Source: NCEH01 sp043195095
GTDB lineage: Bacteria > Pseudomonadota > Alphaproteobacteria > Rhizobiales > Xanthobacteraceae
Direction: 5' to 3' (one strand)
DNA length: 64,000 bases
NCBI RefSeq assembly: GCF_043195095.1
Contig: NZ_JBAFWN010000002.1
The translations under genes were made by a program, and so were the position numbers. The notes beneath the pieces were generated by a model that saw only the letters and a list, made by a program, of their open reading frames with translations, made no database searches and was not told the DNA's origin. This document shows positions 53,748 to 63,585 of this stretch, piece by piece (the first letter of the stretch is position 1; the number at the start of each line of letters is the position of its first letter).

Positions 53748-53957
53748 ATGAGCATCGACTTTTCCAAAAATGGCTTCGTTCGCCTCACTGATATAATCGC
53801 TCCGAACGGGCCTATTCCGGTATCGCGCAGCACGTGGCTGCTGGGTGTGAAGACCGGGCGTTATCCTCAACCCACGAAGCTTGGCCCCCGCATCACAGCG
53901 TGGCGCACGGAGGATATCCGGTTGCTGATGGAACGTGGCTGGACCGATCGTCCTTAA
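53748..53957 (+). CDS. AlpA-family excisionase/regulator
   Basis: A 69-residue MerR-like AlpA protein: FVRLTDIIAPNGPIPVSRSTWLLGVKTGRYPQPTKLGPRITAWRTEDI, the usual helix-turn-helix plus wing. AlpA proteins activate or excise P4-type islands with the nearby integrase. GAGGAGG lies upstream of the ATG. Confidence 0.88.
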   Translation: MSIDFSKNGFVRLTDIIAPNGPIPVSRSTWLLGVKTGRYPQPTKLGPRITAWRTEDIRLLMERGWTDRP

Positions 53958-54093
53958 TCCGCGCGCGCGGGCCCACCGCGAAGCATGCGCGTGCGCATCC
54001 CCTTTTGCCGATCTTGTTAATCCACCCGCAGCGGCGCCTCGCCCTGCATTCCTTTTCAACGCACGTTTCACGTGCTCACGTCGGATCACGAAA

Positions 54094-55715
54094 ATGTATG
54101 TTCCAAATTCTCAGCCCAATTGGCTCACGCTCGTCGAGTTGCGCAGGGACTTCCACACGAGCGAATTCACCGCCGTTTTGGGATGCGCGTCCACCGACGG
54201 CGAAGCGTTGCGTATTTCGATGCCGCGATCATGGGCGGCAACACCCGGAAAAGTCCTGGCGCATCTGCTCGCCAAGGGGGTGGCGATGCCAACGGATATG
54301 CGCCTGTGCCGGTCCGACGTCGAGAAGGTGTCACGGGGACGAGCGCACCCATCACCAACGTCACCCGGCGGATCGGCTGGCATGGCACCTGCTTTGTCCT
54401 GCCCGACATGACCATCGGGCGTGATCCAAATGAACTGAAATTCGATGGCCCCGCGAGCGTCGCCATGCCGCCGGTTGCGGGCTCCTTCGAGGGCTGGAAG
54501 GCGTCGACGCAGGAGATTTTCGCAACCTCCAGCGTGCTGACGTTGATGGCTGCGGCGGCCTGCGCCGCACCCCTTCTCGACCTGATCGATGGGCACGATA
54601 TCGGTCTTCTGCACCTCAGCGGAGGTACAGCTGATGAAAGAGAGCTCGGCCTGCGGTGGGCACTGTCCATGGTCGAAAATCCCTCGGAGGCGAACATTTG
54701 GCCGGTGACCGATCTGACCAAGCGGGGGCGCCTCTCTGCCGGTTCAGGATCCACTCTGATCCGAGCGGTTTCCACGCGCCACGTCGGGGGAGATCCCAAA
54801 GTCCGACGCCGTGCCCTGATCGCAGCAGCCGCAGCAGCGACCAAGGTTCAGGGCTCGACCGGTGATCACGTTCAGCAAGCAAGCGATGCCCCGGCCCAGC
54901 TATTATCGATCGACTCGCACGACCCGGAAGCACTCCAAGATCGACCGAGCCCCGGCATGACCTTTCTGACGCTGGCAAAGGGCAAGGGTTTTTTCGACTT
55001 CCAGAAGGGCCCCAAGGCCCGCGCGAAGCTTCTGCGGCGCGCAGCGAAGACCATTCGATCCCACCACGGCCATTTGGTTCGTGAATTCGTTCATGCCGTC
55101 GTGGCGGACGACAGCGCGCGCCAGACGGTCGAGGCGGCGATGGCCGCCTTCGAGGCCAAGACCCAGCCCTATGTGGGGCAAGAGGGGGCGCAGATGACCA
55201 AGGCCTTCGCGCTTCTAGTAGGAGCCGGAAGCCTGGCGGCCGAGTATAACGTGGTCCCCTTTACAGCAAAGCATCTTGCGCGCTGCGCTCTTAGAGTTTT
55301 CAAGCGTGCACTGAAGCCGACGGCGGAGCAAAGGGCCGAGGCCGTACTACGCCGTGTGGCGGCAGCACGCCTTGATTCTGAAAAATTTCCCGTCGTCGCA
55401 GAAGGCGACGCCTTTCCTTCGGACATAAGAGATTCCGCATTGGGCTTCCGAAGAAAGTCGAACAACCAACGCGTCTTGGCTATCTTCCGACACCGCCTCG
55501 ACGACCTCGTCGCCCCTGCTGAACAGAAGGAAATCCTGCGGCAGTGGCAGCTGCGCGGGGTGCTCATGCCCGGGAAGGACGCCTTGCATCATGTCCGCCA
55601 AGTGAAGGTGAAGGGCTTCTCGACCATGAAGCCATACGTACTATGCCTTCGATATGAGGGGCTTCTCGAACTCGCGGCCGAGGTGTCGAAAGCAAGCGCT
55701 GCTGCGCATAAATGA
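54094..55715 (+). pseudogene. DUF927-domain protein gene, frameshifted
   Basis: Translation from ATG 54094 (MYVPNSQPNWLTLVELRRDF) runs in one frame to DVEKVSRG near 54335, after which the homologous continuation GTSAPITNVTRRIGWHGTCFVLPDMTIGRDPNEL is in the next frame to the stop at 55715. Adding one G to the G4 tract at 54335-54338 restores the frame. The DUF927 family is an ATPase-like phage/plasmid primase-associated protein; here the Walker-A region is degenerate (HLSGGTADERELG). Confidence 0.65.
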
Positions 55716-56648
55716 GCACCACGTCTAACGCAGGCTGACCCGGAAAGGTTTGGCTTTGAAATGGCAGGGTCGAGGCAGTCATCCGTCTCGACCGCATCTG
55801 TCGCTCTCACTCTTGTTAATAAACAGATTAATCAACTGAAACTAGATCGCGCAAAATTGACCTCTTCGAACGCGCAGGTGCAGAGTGATCACACGGGTCG
55901 CCGGCACTTTTCGGGGATACGTTTTCAGGCCGGTTACGCTGGCACAGGGCCTTCCCCTCGTGCGAACTCGGCGCAGAGCCTCAAAACTATGACCTGTTTC
56001 GGCCAGCCTATCTGCTCACCTTGAGCAATTATTTCAGTATAAGCCCGCTACTTCGGAGGCCAATCTCGCGTGCCTCTACAGGCATTTCGAGAGCAGCTAA
56101 CTCGATGAAATCGCAGTGGCTTGGGCAAAGGTAAGCGGCCTTTAAGCACCACCAAAATACGATGCCTTGCGTGATCTCCGCGGAGTTCGGCATGAAGGTC
56201 TTGCTTAGTGCTCCGCCTATCTGTTGGTGGCTTTTCGCTTGCTGCAAGAGCGCGCCGGAGTAGGTAAGCAGTAAATCGGCGCCTTCGACACCTAATGCCC
56301 TCCGAAGCTATGGTTTCGCCCGGAATTGCATGCCGAAATCTGCCCCTCGCATCGCAATTCGACGATTTTGCAATATTGTTAATTATTCATGTCGCCAGCG
56401 GGCGCCGTGGCACTCCCGAACGCAATCGCAACGACCTCAGGCCTATTCAATGTGGTGCAAAATCGCACTGCATATGAATATTCATGTCTAAATGGCAATG
56501 AAATACATGCCTCTTTAGACATGACTATCTGCATCTCTGACGCTTATCAATATCATCAATTGTCTATATCACAAATACAGACATTCGATGATGAGATATT
56601 TGTCAATTATGCGGTGTATCAATTATCTGCTTATATGAGGTGTGTATC
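55716..56648. other. Gene-poor stretch
   Basis: Over 900 bases without a supportable gene. A 72-codon minus-strand frame (56029-56247) reads fairly protein-like but lacks other support. The right half becomes AT-rich, with GAGG before the HUH-like gene. Confidence 0.4.
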
Positions 56649-57308
56649 ATGACTTCTAATCTCGGGCATCAGGGAGTGCCTTATACGCCTGCGAAGGAGC
56701 TTCAGTTCGCCTATGGGGAGTGGGTCTCAGATCAAGTTGAGCAAGGGTATAGGCCCTTCTTCATGAGCTTCATGTTCCACCCTCTCACTTTTTCGCTTAA
56801 AGCGAAAAAAATCGATCAGATGCACGCCGATATCGAACGGATATATTCTCGGATCATCACGCGTTTTGCTCGCCGACCGAATTCCCATCAAGAGCGCCAC
56901 AAGCTGCCCTTGATGCTTGTCGCGCCGGATCTACCCGTTCCAAAACACACCAAAATTGAGCTCAATGACGTCACTCTGAATGACGGCCTGCATTGCCATG
57001 CAATCTTTCTGCAGCCGCCTGTCTCTCGCTTTCGAGAGAAATTCCATCTCTGGGCGACTGAAAATAATGCTGCACTAATTAGAGATACGCGGGTGCGGCG
57101 CATTTGGGTCGGGCGCGTATTCGTAACCCCTGATCACATGACCCAATATGCCCTGAAGGCGGTTGGGACCAGGCTTTCCTCTGATTCCCTCCTGCTGCTT
57201 CCACGCGAGAGAAATGGCGGTCGAGATATGACGGCTCGCGGCTATGATGAGGTTTGCCGTCGTGAAGGAGGCTCCAGCCTGATGCGAACCGGTTGGAAGC
57301 CCTTCTGA
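56649..57308 (+). CDS. HUH-endonuclease-like replication protein
   Basis: A protein of about 219 residues. The order of motifs matches HUH Rep proteins: hydrophobic FMSFMFHPLTF (motif I-like), NDGLHCHAIFLQ with H115-x-H117 (motif II) and MTQYALKAV with Tyr167-x2-Lys170 (motif III, YxxK). This implies nicking and covalent joining of DNA. GAGG lies upstream of the ATG. A 9-1-9 palindrome follows the stop by 12 bases. Family assignment is by motif only; an inovirus- or satellite-type Rep is likely. Confidence 0.55.
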   Translation: MTSNLGHQGVPYTPAKELQFAYGEWVSDQVEQGYRPFFMSFMFHPLTFSLKAKKIDQMHADIERIYSRIITRFARRPNSHQERHKLPLMLVAPDLPVPKHTKIELNDVTLNDGLHCHAIFLQPPVSRFREKFHLWATENNAALIRDTRVRRIWVGRVFVTPDHMTQYALKAVGTRLSSDSLLLLPRERNGGRDMTARGYDEVCRREGGSSLMRTGWKPF

Positions 57309-57932
57309 GGGATGGTGGATGGTCTCAAGTTGAGACCATTGGCCTGCCGGAAGCGATGCCTGGCGATCAAGGCGCAACTGGTACTGTCGACCCAAAGCGG
57401 CCCTCTCAGCGCAACGTTGTAAACGGCCGCTTTGCGCCCCCATTTCGGTCGTTCGGCCCCGACATTGATTGACCAAAAGCTGCCGTTCAATGAAGATAAT
57501 TTGAGTTCCGATAATGAGCTTCTAATGAGCTGTTGTATTCGATTGACCGTTCGTAAATATGGTGCCCGTTGAGTTCCCTGTCCGATGGGGTCGTTCAAGC
57601 CTTTACACGCTAACAACCACGCGCAATCAAATATTGTTCTCGTATAGGGTTGGCAATGAGTTTCAGCTCAATTAGCTGAATCAAATTAGATAGCCCTTTG
57701 ATATCTCCATGTTCAACGCGAGCGAAGGATATGCTGACGCTGCCCATTGCTGTGACAGTCCGCTCAGTGATTGCATCCTGCAAGGATCTCAATTCCTCGA
57801 TATACATCAGCTTAATCCAGTAGGTCATTTAATGGACCCTTGCTGACGTTTCCCGTCGGCGCAAATGCAGTTAATCGCGCGCCGCGCTTACTCTCTCGTA
57901 TAATGTCAATCGCGGATTGATTCGGGGGCGGC
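57309..57932. other. Spacer with hairpins before the nuclease-HerA pair
   Basis: About 620 bases with no convincing gene; a 72-codon minus-strand frame at 57610-57828 is a weak candidate. Besides the palindrome at 57320, CAAAGCGGCC (57393-57402) pairs with GGCCGCTTTG (57425-57434). Confidence 0.45.
57320..57338. repeat. Palindrome TGGTCTCAA-G-TTGAGACCA
   Basis: A perfect 9-base inverted repeat around one G, just downstream of the HUH-like gene. It has no T-run. It could be a Rep nick-site hairpin or a terminator. Confidence 0.5.
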
Positions 57933-59183
57933 ATGCTGGAAGTCGACAAGAAACGTGAAGCGACTGCTTCAATCAGGGGCTATTTTTACCAGCTCGATGC
58001 CGCCTTGCTTGAAATCCTAAATGCGGGCTTGGACGACAACGTCGTCATCGAGGGCATTGAGGACTTCGACCGCTACACCGATGAAGGCGTGATTTACGGG
58101 CAGGTAAAATACTACGCAGAGCAGAACCTGACAGACTCGGTGCTGCGCGATCCCCTCCATAAGCTCTTTGTTCACTTTTACGGGCTTGAAGAAACACAAC
58201 GCGCAGGCCGAAAATACCTGTTGTACGGGCACTTTTCGGAAGTTAAGATTGATATTAGCGAGCTTTCCGTCGGGCGCTTTAAATCGGTGATGGAATACCG
58301 GAAGGAAGTAAAGGCCGCTGACGGTACGAAATCCTACGAAAAAAAGTCCTTACTAGACGGCATGGCCGCGCCAGATGGACTAATCGAGACATTCTGCAAG
58401 AGTTTCAAAATACAAATCTCGAAGGAATTTTCTGAACATCGCGACCTCGTCATCGAGGCGATACGGAAAAACCAAAACGTCTCCGCGTTTGAGGCCGAAG
58501 GCTTTCACTATCCGATGGCCCTCGATTACATTGCCACACTCGCCACGAAAAAAGATCACAACGACCGCACGACCACCCGTCGTGACCTGCAGGAACTGCT
58601 CAAGGGTACCCAAGCTGTCCATAATCGTTGGCTTCTCCGAGAGAAGGAAGCGAGCGAGTACGCGAAGCATATGAAACGCCTGTATTTCTCGCCCACAAAC
58701 GGCGCAGGAATCGTACGTGCTTTCATTGTTGAATGCGATGCGGCAACAGACGGTTCGGTCGTCTGCGAACAACTCAGGGCAATCGGCAACAACTGGAGTT
58801 CGGCTAAGAAGCGCCGCATCCGGAATCTCGAGCGCTACGCGCCATTCATCGTGCTGCGCGGCGCGGATGAAAAACTCATCATGCAAGTCAAAAACGAGCT
58901 TTTCGATACTGGAACCGTTTTCGTAGACGGTTACCCATATCGCGGATCGTCCTTCCGCAACGATCACGTTCTGAGCCCCCAGACCCAAGAGCACCAGATC
59001 GAAATTCGTTTTGTCGATGACGTTGACCAGTTGCTGGAGGCCCTCGATGGGGTGGGACGGAAGTTGTGCCACATCTACGACTTCTTCCTTGAACGCCCTG
59101 CAGCCATGGCTCTGCCGGGGCCAAAGAGTCGGATGTATTCCATCCCCGTCAGCAGCATCTCCACAATCACAAAAATTGTCTGA
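57933..59183 (+). CDS. DUF4297/Cap4-like nuclease of a HerA system
   Basis: A 416-residue protein whose N-terminus ASIRGYFYQLDAALLEIL ... VIEGIEDFD ... GVIYGQVKYYAEQ matches the PD-(D/E)xK arrangement of dsDNA nucleases of the DUF4297/Cap4 type (Glu40, Gln57, Lys59). The C-terminal 250 residues are mixed and unassigned. HerA follows 9 bases behind, as in known DUF4297-HerA anti-phage systems, in which the nuclease and hexameric ATPase form a complex that degrades DNA on infection. The family placement is by motif and context. Confidence 0.75.
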   Translation: MLEVDKKREATASIRGYFYQLDAALLEILNAGLDDNVVIEGIEDFDRYTDEGVIYGQVKYYAEQNLTDSVLRDPLHKLFVHFYGLEETQRAGRKYLLYGHFSEVKIDISELSVGRFKSVMEYRKEVKAADGTKSYEKKSLLDGMAAPDGLIETFCKSFKIQISKEFSEHRDLVIEAIRKNQNVSAFEAEGFHYPMALDYIATLATKKDHNDRTTTRRDLQELLKGTQAVHNRWLLREKEASEYAKHMKRLYFSPTNGAGIVRAFIVECDAATDGSVVCEQLRAIGNNWSSAKKRRIRNLERYAPFIVLRGADEKLIMQVKNELFDTGTVFVDGYPYRGSSFRNDHVLSPQTQEHQIEIRFVDDVDQLLEALDGVGRKLCHIYDFFLERPAAMALPGPKSRMYSIPVSSISTITKIV

Positions 59184-59192
59184 GGACGAACA

Positions 59193-60932
59193 ATGACTGA
59201 GGAAATCGCCAATGCCGAGGTTGTCGCCGTTTACCCCAACAAAGTTCGAGTGGCAGTCGATGATCTTTTGAACTTCCAGACAGCGAGTGAATCTCTTCGC
59301 GTCGGGTCTTTTCTCAAAGTGTCGGACAATGACAACGTTTCCCTCATATGCATCATCGAAAGCTTTTCAATCGAGATGAAAGAGGTGAAAGGCGACGGTG
59401 GCAGTGACTACAAGCGCGTTTATATGATCGATGCGTATCCTCTTGGGACTCTTAAAGACGGAAAATTCAATCGCGGCGGTGACGAACTGGCCATTCCACC
59501 AAAGAAGGTCATCCCGGCGTCGAAAGCGGAAATCGCGGCCATCTATGCCGACTGCTATGCGGCTGAAGACCGCTTTTGCTTTTCTTCACTGACGAGGCAA
59601 CGTGATATCGTTGTGCCTGTTCACGGCGACCGGTTCTTCAACAAACATATTGCCGTTGTTGGCGCTTCGGGATCGGGCAAATCGTCGAGTGTGTCGTCAA
59701 TTCTGCAGAAGGCGATATCTACCAAATCTGGCGAATACCAGGGCCTTAACAACTCCCATATCGTGATATTCGATCTTCATTCCGAATATGCCACGGCGTT
59801 TCCGAAGGCGAATGTCATCACCGTTGATGACCTCGTCCTACCATATTGGCTTCTGAACGAAGACGAGATGGAGGACATGTTCCTGGAGTCCGGGGACAAC
59901 AACAACTACAACCAGGAGGCATTGCTCCGGCAGGTTGTCACCATTGCAAAAAGGATCAGTAATCCCGACGTAGAGAAGGTCAATTTCGACAGCCCGATTC
60001 CATATGAGATCGATCATGTCGCAAATGCGTTCAGAAATCCCACCAGAGAGACGAAGAACGCTGACAATTCTTTGCTAATAAAGTTCAAGGATAACACAGA
60101 AATCGATTTCACTGATGTCGATGCCCAGATCGAGCACTACTGCATGGAATTGCGCGAATTCGCGCCGACCAAACGTAGTGAGATTAATAAAGGGCCATAT
60201 GCCGACGGTACTATCGACAAGTTCGAACGACGGGTCAGATCAAAAATCGCGAACACCCGGCTAGAGTTCATTTTCGGTGAAAAGGCTAAGAAGGCCTCAT
60301 TGGAGGACGTGCTCAGGCAGTTCACTGGCTACAATGACGCGGGCGAGACTAATGTCACGATTATCGACCTAAGCGGAATTCCCTTTGAACTGCTCAGCAT
60401 TACCGTCTCGCTGATCTCCCGTCTAATGTTCGATTTTTGCTATTATGCTCGGCGCGTTGAAAGCAAAACCGAACAGCCATTCTTGATGGTGTATGAGGAA
60501 GCGCACAAATACGCGCCAAAGAGCGGTCTTGCACGCTACAAAGCTTCACTGGCTGCAATTGAACGCATAGCCAAAGAAGGCCGAAAATACGGCATCAGCC
60601 TTCTGATTTCGAGCCAGCGACCGTCTGAAATTTCTGAGACTATCTTTTCGCAATGCTCCAATTTCCTGGCAATGCGTCTTACCAATCCCGATGATCAAAG
60701 CTATGTCCGCCGACTATTGCCGGATACCCTTGGCAATCTGACCGAGGGCATGCCTGCGCTTGAGCAAGGGGAAGCGCTTCTCATCGGAGACGCCGTCATT
60801 ATGCCGTGCGTTGTGTATGTAGAGAAATGCGACCCAGAGCCATCGTCCACTGACGTGAAGTATCTCACGCTCTGGAAGGAGCAGTGGAAGAAGATCGATT
60901 TCAAGAAGCGTGCCGACAATTGGCGAGGGTGA
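59193..60932 (+). CDS. HerA-like hexameric ATPase
   Basis: A 579-residue HerA/FtsK-type ATPase: a small N-terminal beta-barrel (HAS-like), Walker A VVGASGSGKSSS at residues 156-167, Walker B-like LMVYEEAHKYAP near residue 430, and an arginine-bearing LLISSQRPSEIS sensor motif, with a C-terminal YVRRLLPDTL region. AGGACG precedes the ATG. It follows the DUF4297-like nuclease by 9 bases, indicating one operon and complex. Confidence 0.92.
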   Translation: MTEEIANAEVVAVYPNKVRVAVDDLLNFQTASESLRVGSFLKVSDNDNVSLICIIESFSIEMKEVKGDGGSDYKRVYMIDAYPLGTLKDGKFNRGGDELAIPPKKVIPASKAEIAAIYADCYAAEDRFCFSSLTRQRDIVVPVHGDRFFNKHIAVVGASGSGKSSSVSSILQKAISTKSGEYQGLNNSHIVIFDLHSEYATAFPKANVITVDDLVLPYWLLNEDEMEDMFLESGDNNNYNQEALLRQVVTIAKRISNPDVEKVNFDSPIPYEIDHVANAFRNPTRETKNADNSLLIKFKDNTEIDFTDVDAQIEHYCMELREFAPTKRSEINKGPYADGTIDKFERRVRSKIANTRLEFIFGEKAKKASLEDVLRQFTGYNDAGETNVTIIDLSGIPFELLSITVSLISRLMFDFCYYARRVESKTEQPFLMVYEEAHKYAPKSGLARYKASLAAIERIAKEGRKYGISLLISSQRPSEISETIFSQCSNFLAMRLTNPDDQSYVRRLLPDTLGNLTEGMPALEQGEALLIGDAVIMPCVVYVEKCDPEPSSTDVKYLTLWKEQWKKIDFKKRADNWRG

Positions 60933-61335
60933 TGGGTGCTGATCACGGAGCGCCGGTCCAGATTATCGGAATTGGGAATTAATCCCGAAGCGAATGAATG
61001 CGAGCTGACTCGGGGTTCCGTTAACTCAGTCACTTTCGTAGTCGAGAGAGAAGTCGCCCGAGAATTAAGCGCCTCGGCGGGATTACGTAGCCTGCATTAA
61101 GCTTGTTCTGATCGTGATCCCGGCCTCTAGGAGCGCGATGGCCCGTTGCCAGCCCCAATTTGCCAGTGACGAGCATTCTTGTCCGAATGTCCGCGTTCTG
61201 AGAGCTGCCCCCAAAGCGGTCAGACCGCTTACGGCCCCGTCGCCGCCTCCAGCCTGCGTCGGATCAAGCGGCTGCTTTGGGGGACAATTCTCGGCTCTGG
61301 AATGACGGAAATGTTGGCGAAAACTGTGGGCCCGA
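60933..61335. other. Spacer with palindrome between HerA and the nSTAND gene
   Basis: 400 bases without a gene. AAGCGGTC-A-GACCGCTT (61214-61230) is a perfect 8-1-8 palindrome, preceded by CC AAAGCGG, a motif also seen at 57392-57400. Confidence 0.45.
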
Positions 61336-63585
61336 TCAGGCATCTACATCCGTGAAAATGGAAGCGATCTCCGGGTCGGCGGGCTGTGCCGGAGCAGAGA
61401 CAAGCCCAGAATCATTATCTTCATCTTCGACCTCAAGATCGAGCGCACGCTCCTCCAGCTGCTGGATGGCGCTCTGAATTCTCCTTTCCGTCTTATCGTC
61501 CTCAACTTCAGCACAGAACAGCTCAAGGCCGTCTTTCAATTGGCGAAGATAGCCGGGCTTATCACTGGTGATGACTGATCGTTCCCATTTTAGCGGATCG
61601 TCGGCGTAGACCTCGACGATTTCTTTTCGGAAGCGTGCCACCAGCTGGTTATATTCCTGGTCGGTGAGTAGCGACCGAACTTTGCTATTCCCGAACACAG
61701 TCCCATCGGCATTGTCGATCGTTAACTCTACGATCTTTGCCGCCACCTGAAGGCGGGTAGCTTCGGGTAAGAGACCTTCGGTGTGGAGGCGTACGAACAA
61801 GGCGGTCTCGGGATCGATCCAGAGATCCGAGGCAATGTTAACTACGAGATGTTCGATTTGAGGAAAGGTCTGAAAATAGGCCACCAAAAATGCTCTGTCC
61901 GCCCTGTTGGTCAGGAACAAGATGAGATTACGGGCTCGTGTAGAGAGCGGCGTCAGACGCGCCAACAAGCTATCATAGAGAATGGGTGGCACATGCACGC
62001 TGGCACCTTGGAGCTGAACATTTCCACACACGATTTCAGCCATGAGTCGCTCAGCTTTGGCGCCCAATACGTAGAGCTCGACCATCTCAGGTGACTCTGC
62101 GATCAGCCTTGCATAAGCATCGGCGATCGTTGGGTGCTTAAAGGTCCATCGGAGGCCGTCCTCACTCTCCACCAGCAGCGTCAAGCTGCCACGTAGAGCC
62201 TCCAGCGAACGCGTTACTGTCGGGGCGGCCACTCCGGTAAGGCGTAGGACAGTATTAAGCGCCTCCGATGGTTGCACCGGGGATGGTACCCCTTCAGCCC
62301 CATGAAGGAATATCAGTGCAATGGCGGCCTGAGCGCCATCATCAAGGCCACGAAGAACGTCGAGCAGGAAGACCAAAGGCTCCTCGACAAACTTCTCGAC
62401 TCCGTCTGCCGACATCTCGAGGTCGCCCGTGAAGAATTTCGATCCAAGCCGCCGGGCCGTCTCGGGAAGGAAACGCTCGTTCAAAGAGACCGCCGGCAAA
62501 AACTCCTTGAGAGCCTTTCGCTTAGCGTGAGGCTGATCGCCTCGTTTCACATGGTTGTAGAGAATTTGGGCGCGCTCGACGGGCTGAAGTCCCTGCACGT
62601 CGATAATGACCTTGCTGTTCTCAAACAAGGGGAAATCCCCCGCCTTCAGCTGATGCCGGGCACTGTTCCAGATGTAGGTTCTTGAGGTCATGAGGATTCG
62701 CGCGCCGCTCTTCGCCGCTGCGCGCAAGAGCTTGAGCCGCGAATTCCAACCGTTGACAAGGTTGCCTTGGATCTGCGTCGGGCCAAAAGCGTCGTCGATC
62801 CAGAAAAACTGGTTAGGCTCTTCCGGATTCCAATGCTGTTCGAAGGCTTCGGGAGAAGTGACTTTGATGGTCCCTATGGCGCCATCGTCGAGCGCACCGA
62901 TCGCAAGGCTCGCTCCGATGGTGGACTTCCCCGACGCAGGGTCGCCGAGAAGCAGCACAAATCCATGGTCATTGATTGCACGGACACTTTGCCTATGGGC
63001 TTCCGTCGTCACGAAGCAGGCAAGATCGTCCCCCATGGAGCTCAGTATCCGCTTGGCCTGGGCGTAAGATCTGCCATCAATAATCTGAGACAGGTCCCCG
63101 AGCCCATAAAGCCGAGGAACCATCATACGCAGCCGCGGGCGTTTCTTGATCTCCTCGGTGATCCAGCCACCACCAAAGACCCTGCATTTTGTGGCGCCGG
63201 CCTTCTCGAAGGCCTCCGCGATCTTCTCCTCAGCCGAACCGGAGACACCCGCATTGGTCAGGATTATATAGTCGTGTGAGAGCCCCTTTTTCGCGAGGCG
63301 TCCGACCTTAGACAACTCGTCTCTGAGTTGAGCCAAAGTCAGAGACGCTCCCAGTTTGCCCGTAAACTTGCATTGGATAGTCGAGCGTTCGGTCGGCTTG
63401 GCGCCGTCCCACGTGCCGATAAACGCGCCATCACGTCCGCCGTCCTTGGAAGTAAAAAAGGTTTGAACCGGCAATCCGAGCACATCAGAGGCGACGGCCA
63501 TGCAAAGATCTTGAAAGGCCTTCCAACCCAAAGTGTGGAGTGCATAGTCGACATTTGTGGGCGTTGAAATTGAGGTCTTCGTCAT
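61336..63585 (-). CDS. Mrr-like nuclease-nSTAND3 ATPase fusion (compact Avs-like protein)
   Basis: A 749-residue protein. Residues about 15-160 form an Mrr/PD-(D/E)xK nuclease: TSKDGGRDGAF (Asp48 or 52) and STIQCKF (Gln71, Lys73). Then comes an nSTAND ATPase with Walker A LLGDPASGKST (214-222), Walker B FFWIDDAFGP (264-265) and ARILMTSRTYIW. A long helical C-terminal half resembles a sensor region. Anti-phage Avs proteins share this architecture but are much larger. The ATG at 63585 is chosen for its fit with the nuclease; the longer frame to 63669 is unsupported. Confidence 0.8.
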   Translation of the reverse strand: MTKTSISTPTNVDYALHTLGWKAFQDLCMAVASDVLGLPVQTFFTSKDGGRDGAFIGTWDGAKPTERSTIQCKFTGKLGASLTLAQLRDELSKVGRLAKKGLSHDYIILTNAGVSGSAEEKIAEAFEKAGATKCRVFGGGWITEEIKKRPRLRMMVPRLYGLGDLSQIIDGRSYAQAKRILSSMGDDLACFVTTEAHRQSVRAINDHGFVLLLGDPASGKSTIGASLAIGALDDGAIGTIKVTSPEAFEQHWNPEEPNQFFWIDDAFGPTQIQGNLVNGWNSRLKLLRAAAKSGARILMTSRTYIWNSARHQLKAGDFPLFENSKVIIDVQGLQPVERAQILYNHVKRGDQPHAKRKALKEFLPAVSLNERFLPETARRLGSKFFTGDLEMSADGVEKFVEEPLVFLLDVLRGLDDGAQAAIALIFLHGAEGVPSPVQPSEALNTVLRLTGVAAPTVTRSLEALRGSLTLLVESEDGLRWTFKHPTIADAYARLIAESPEMVELYVLGAKAERLMAEIVCGNVQLQGASVHVPPILYDSLLARLTPLSTRARNLILFLTNRADRAFLVAYFQTFPQIEHLVVNIASDLWIDPETALFVRLHTEGLLPEATRLQVAAKIVELTIDNADGTVFGNSKVRSLLTDQEYNQLVARFRKEIVEVYADDPLKWERSVITSDKPGYLRQLKDGLELFCAEVEDDKTERRIQSAIQQLEERALDLEVEDEDNDSGLVSAPAQPADPEIASIFTDVDA

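Noticed and set aside
57242..57616. A 124-codon minus-strand frame behind the HUH-like gene
   Set aside because: It overlaps the 3' end of that gene and the palindromic spacer; Arg/Ser-rich composition suggests it is not coding.
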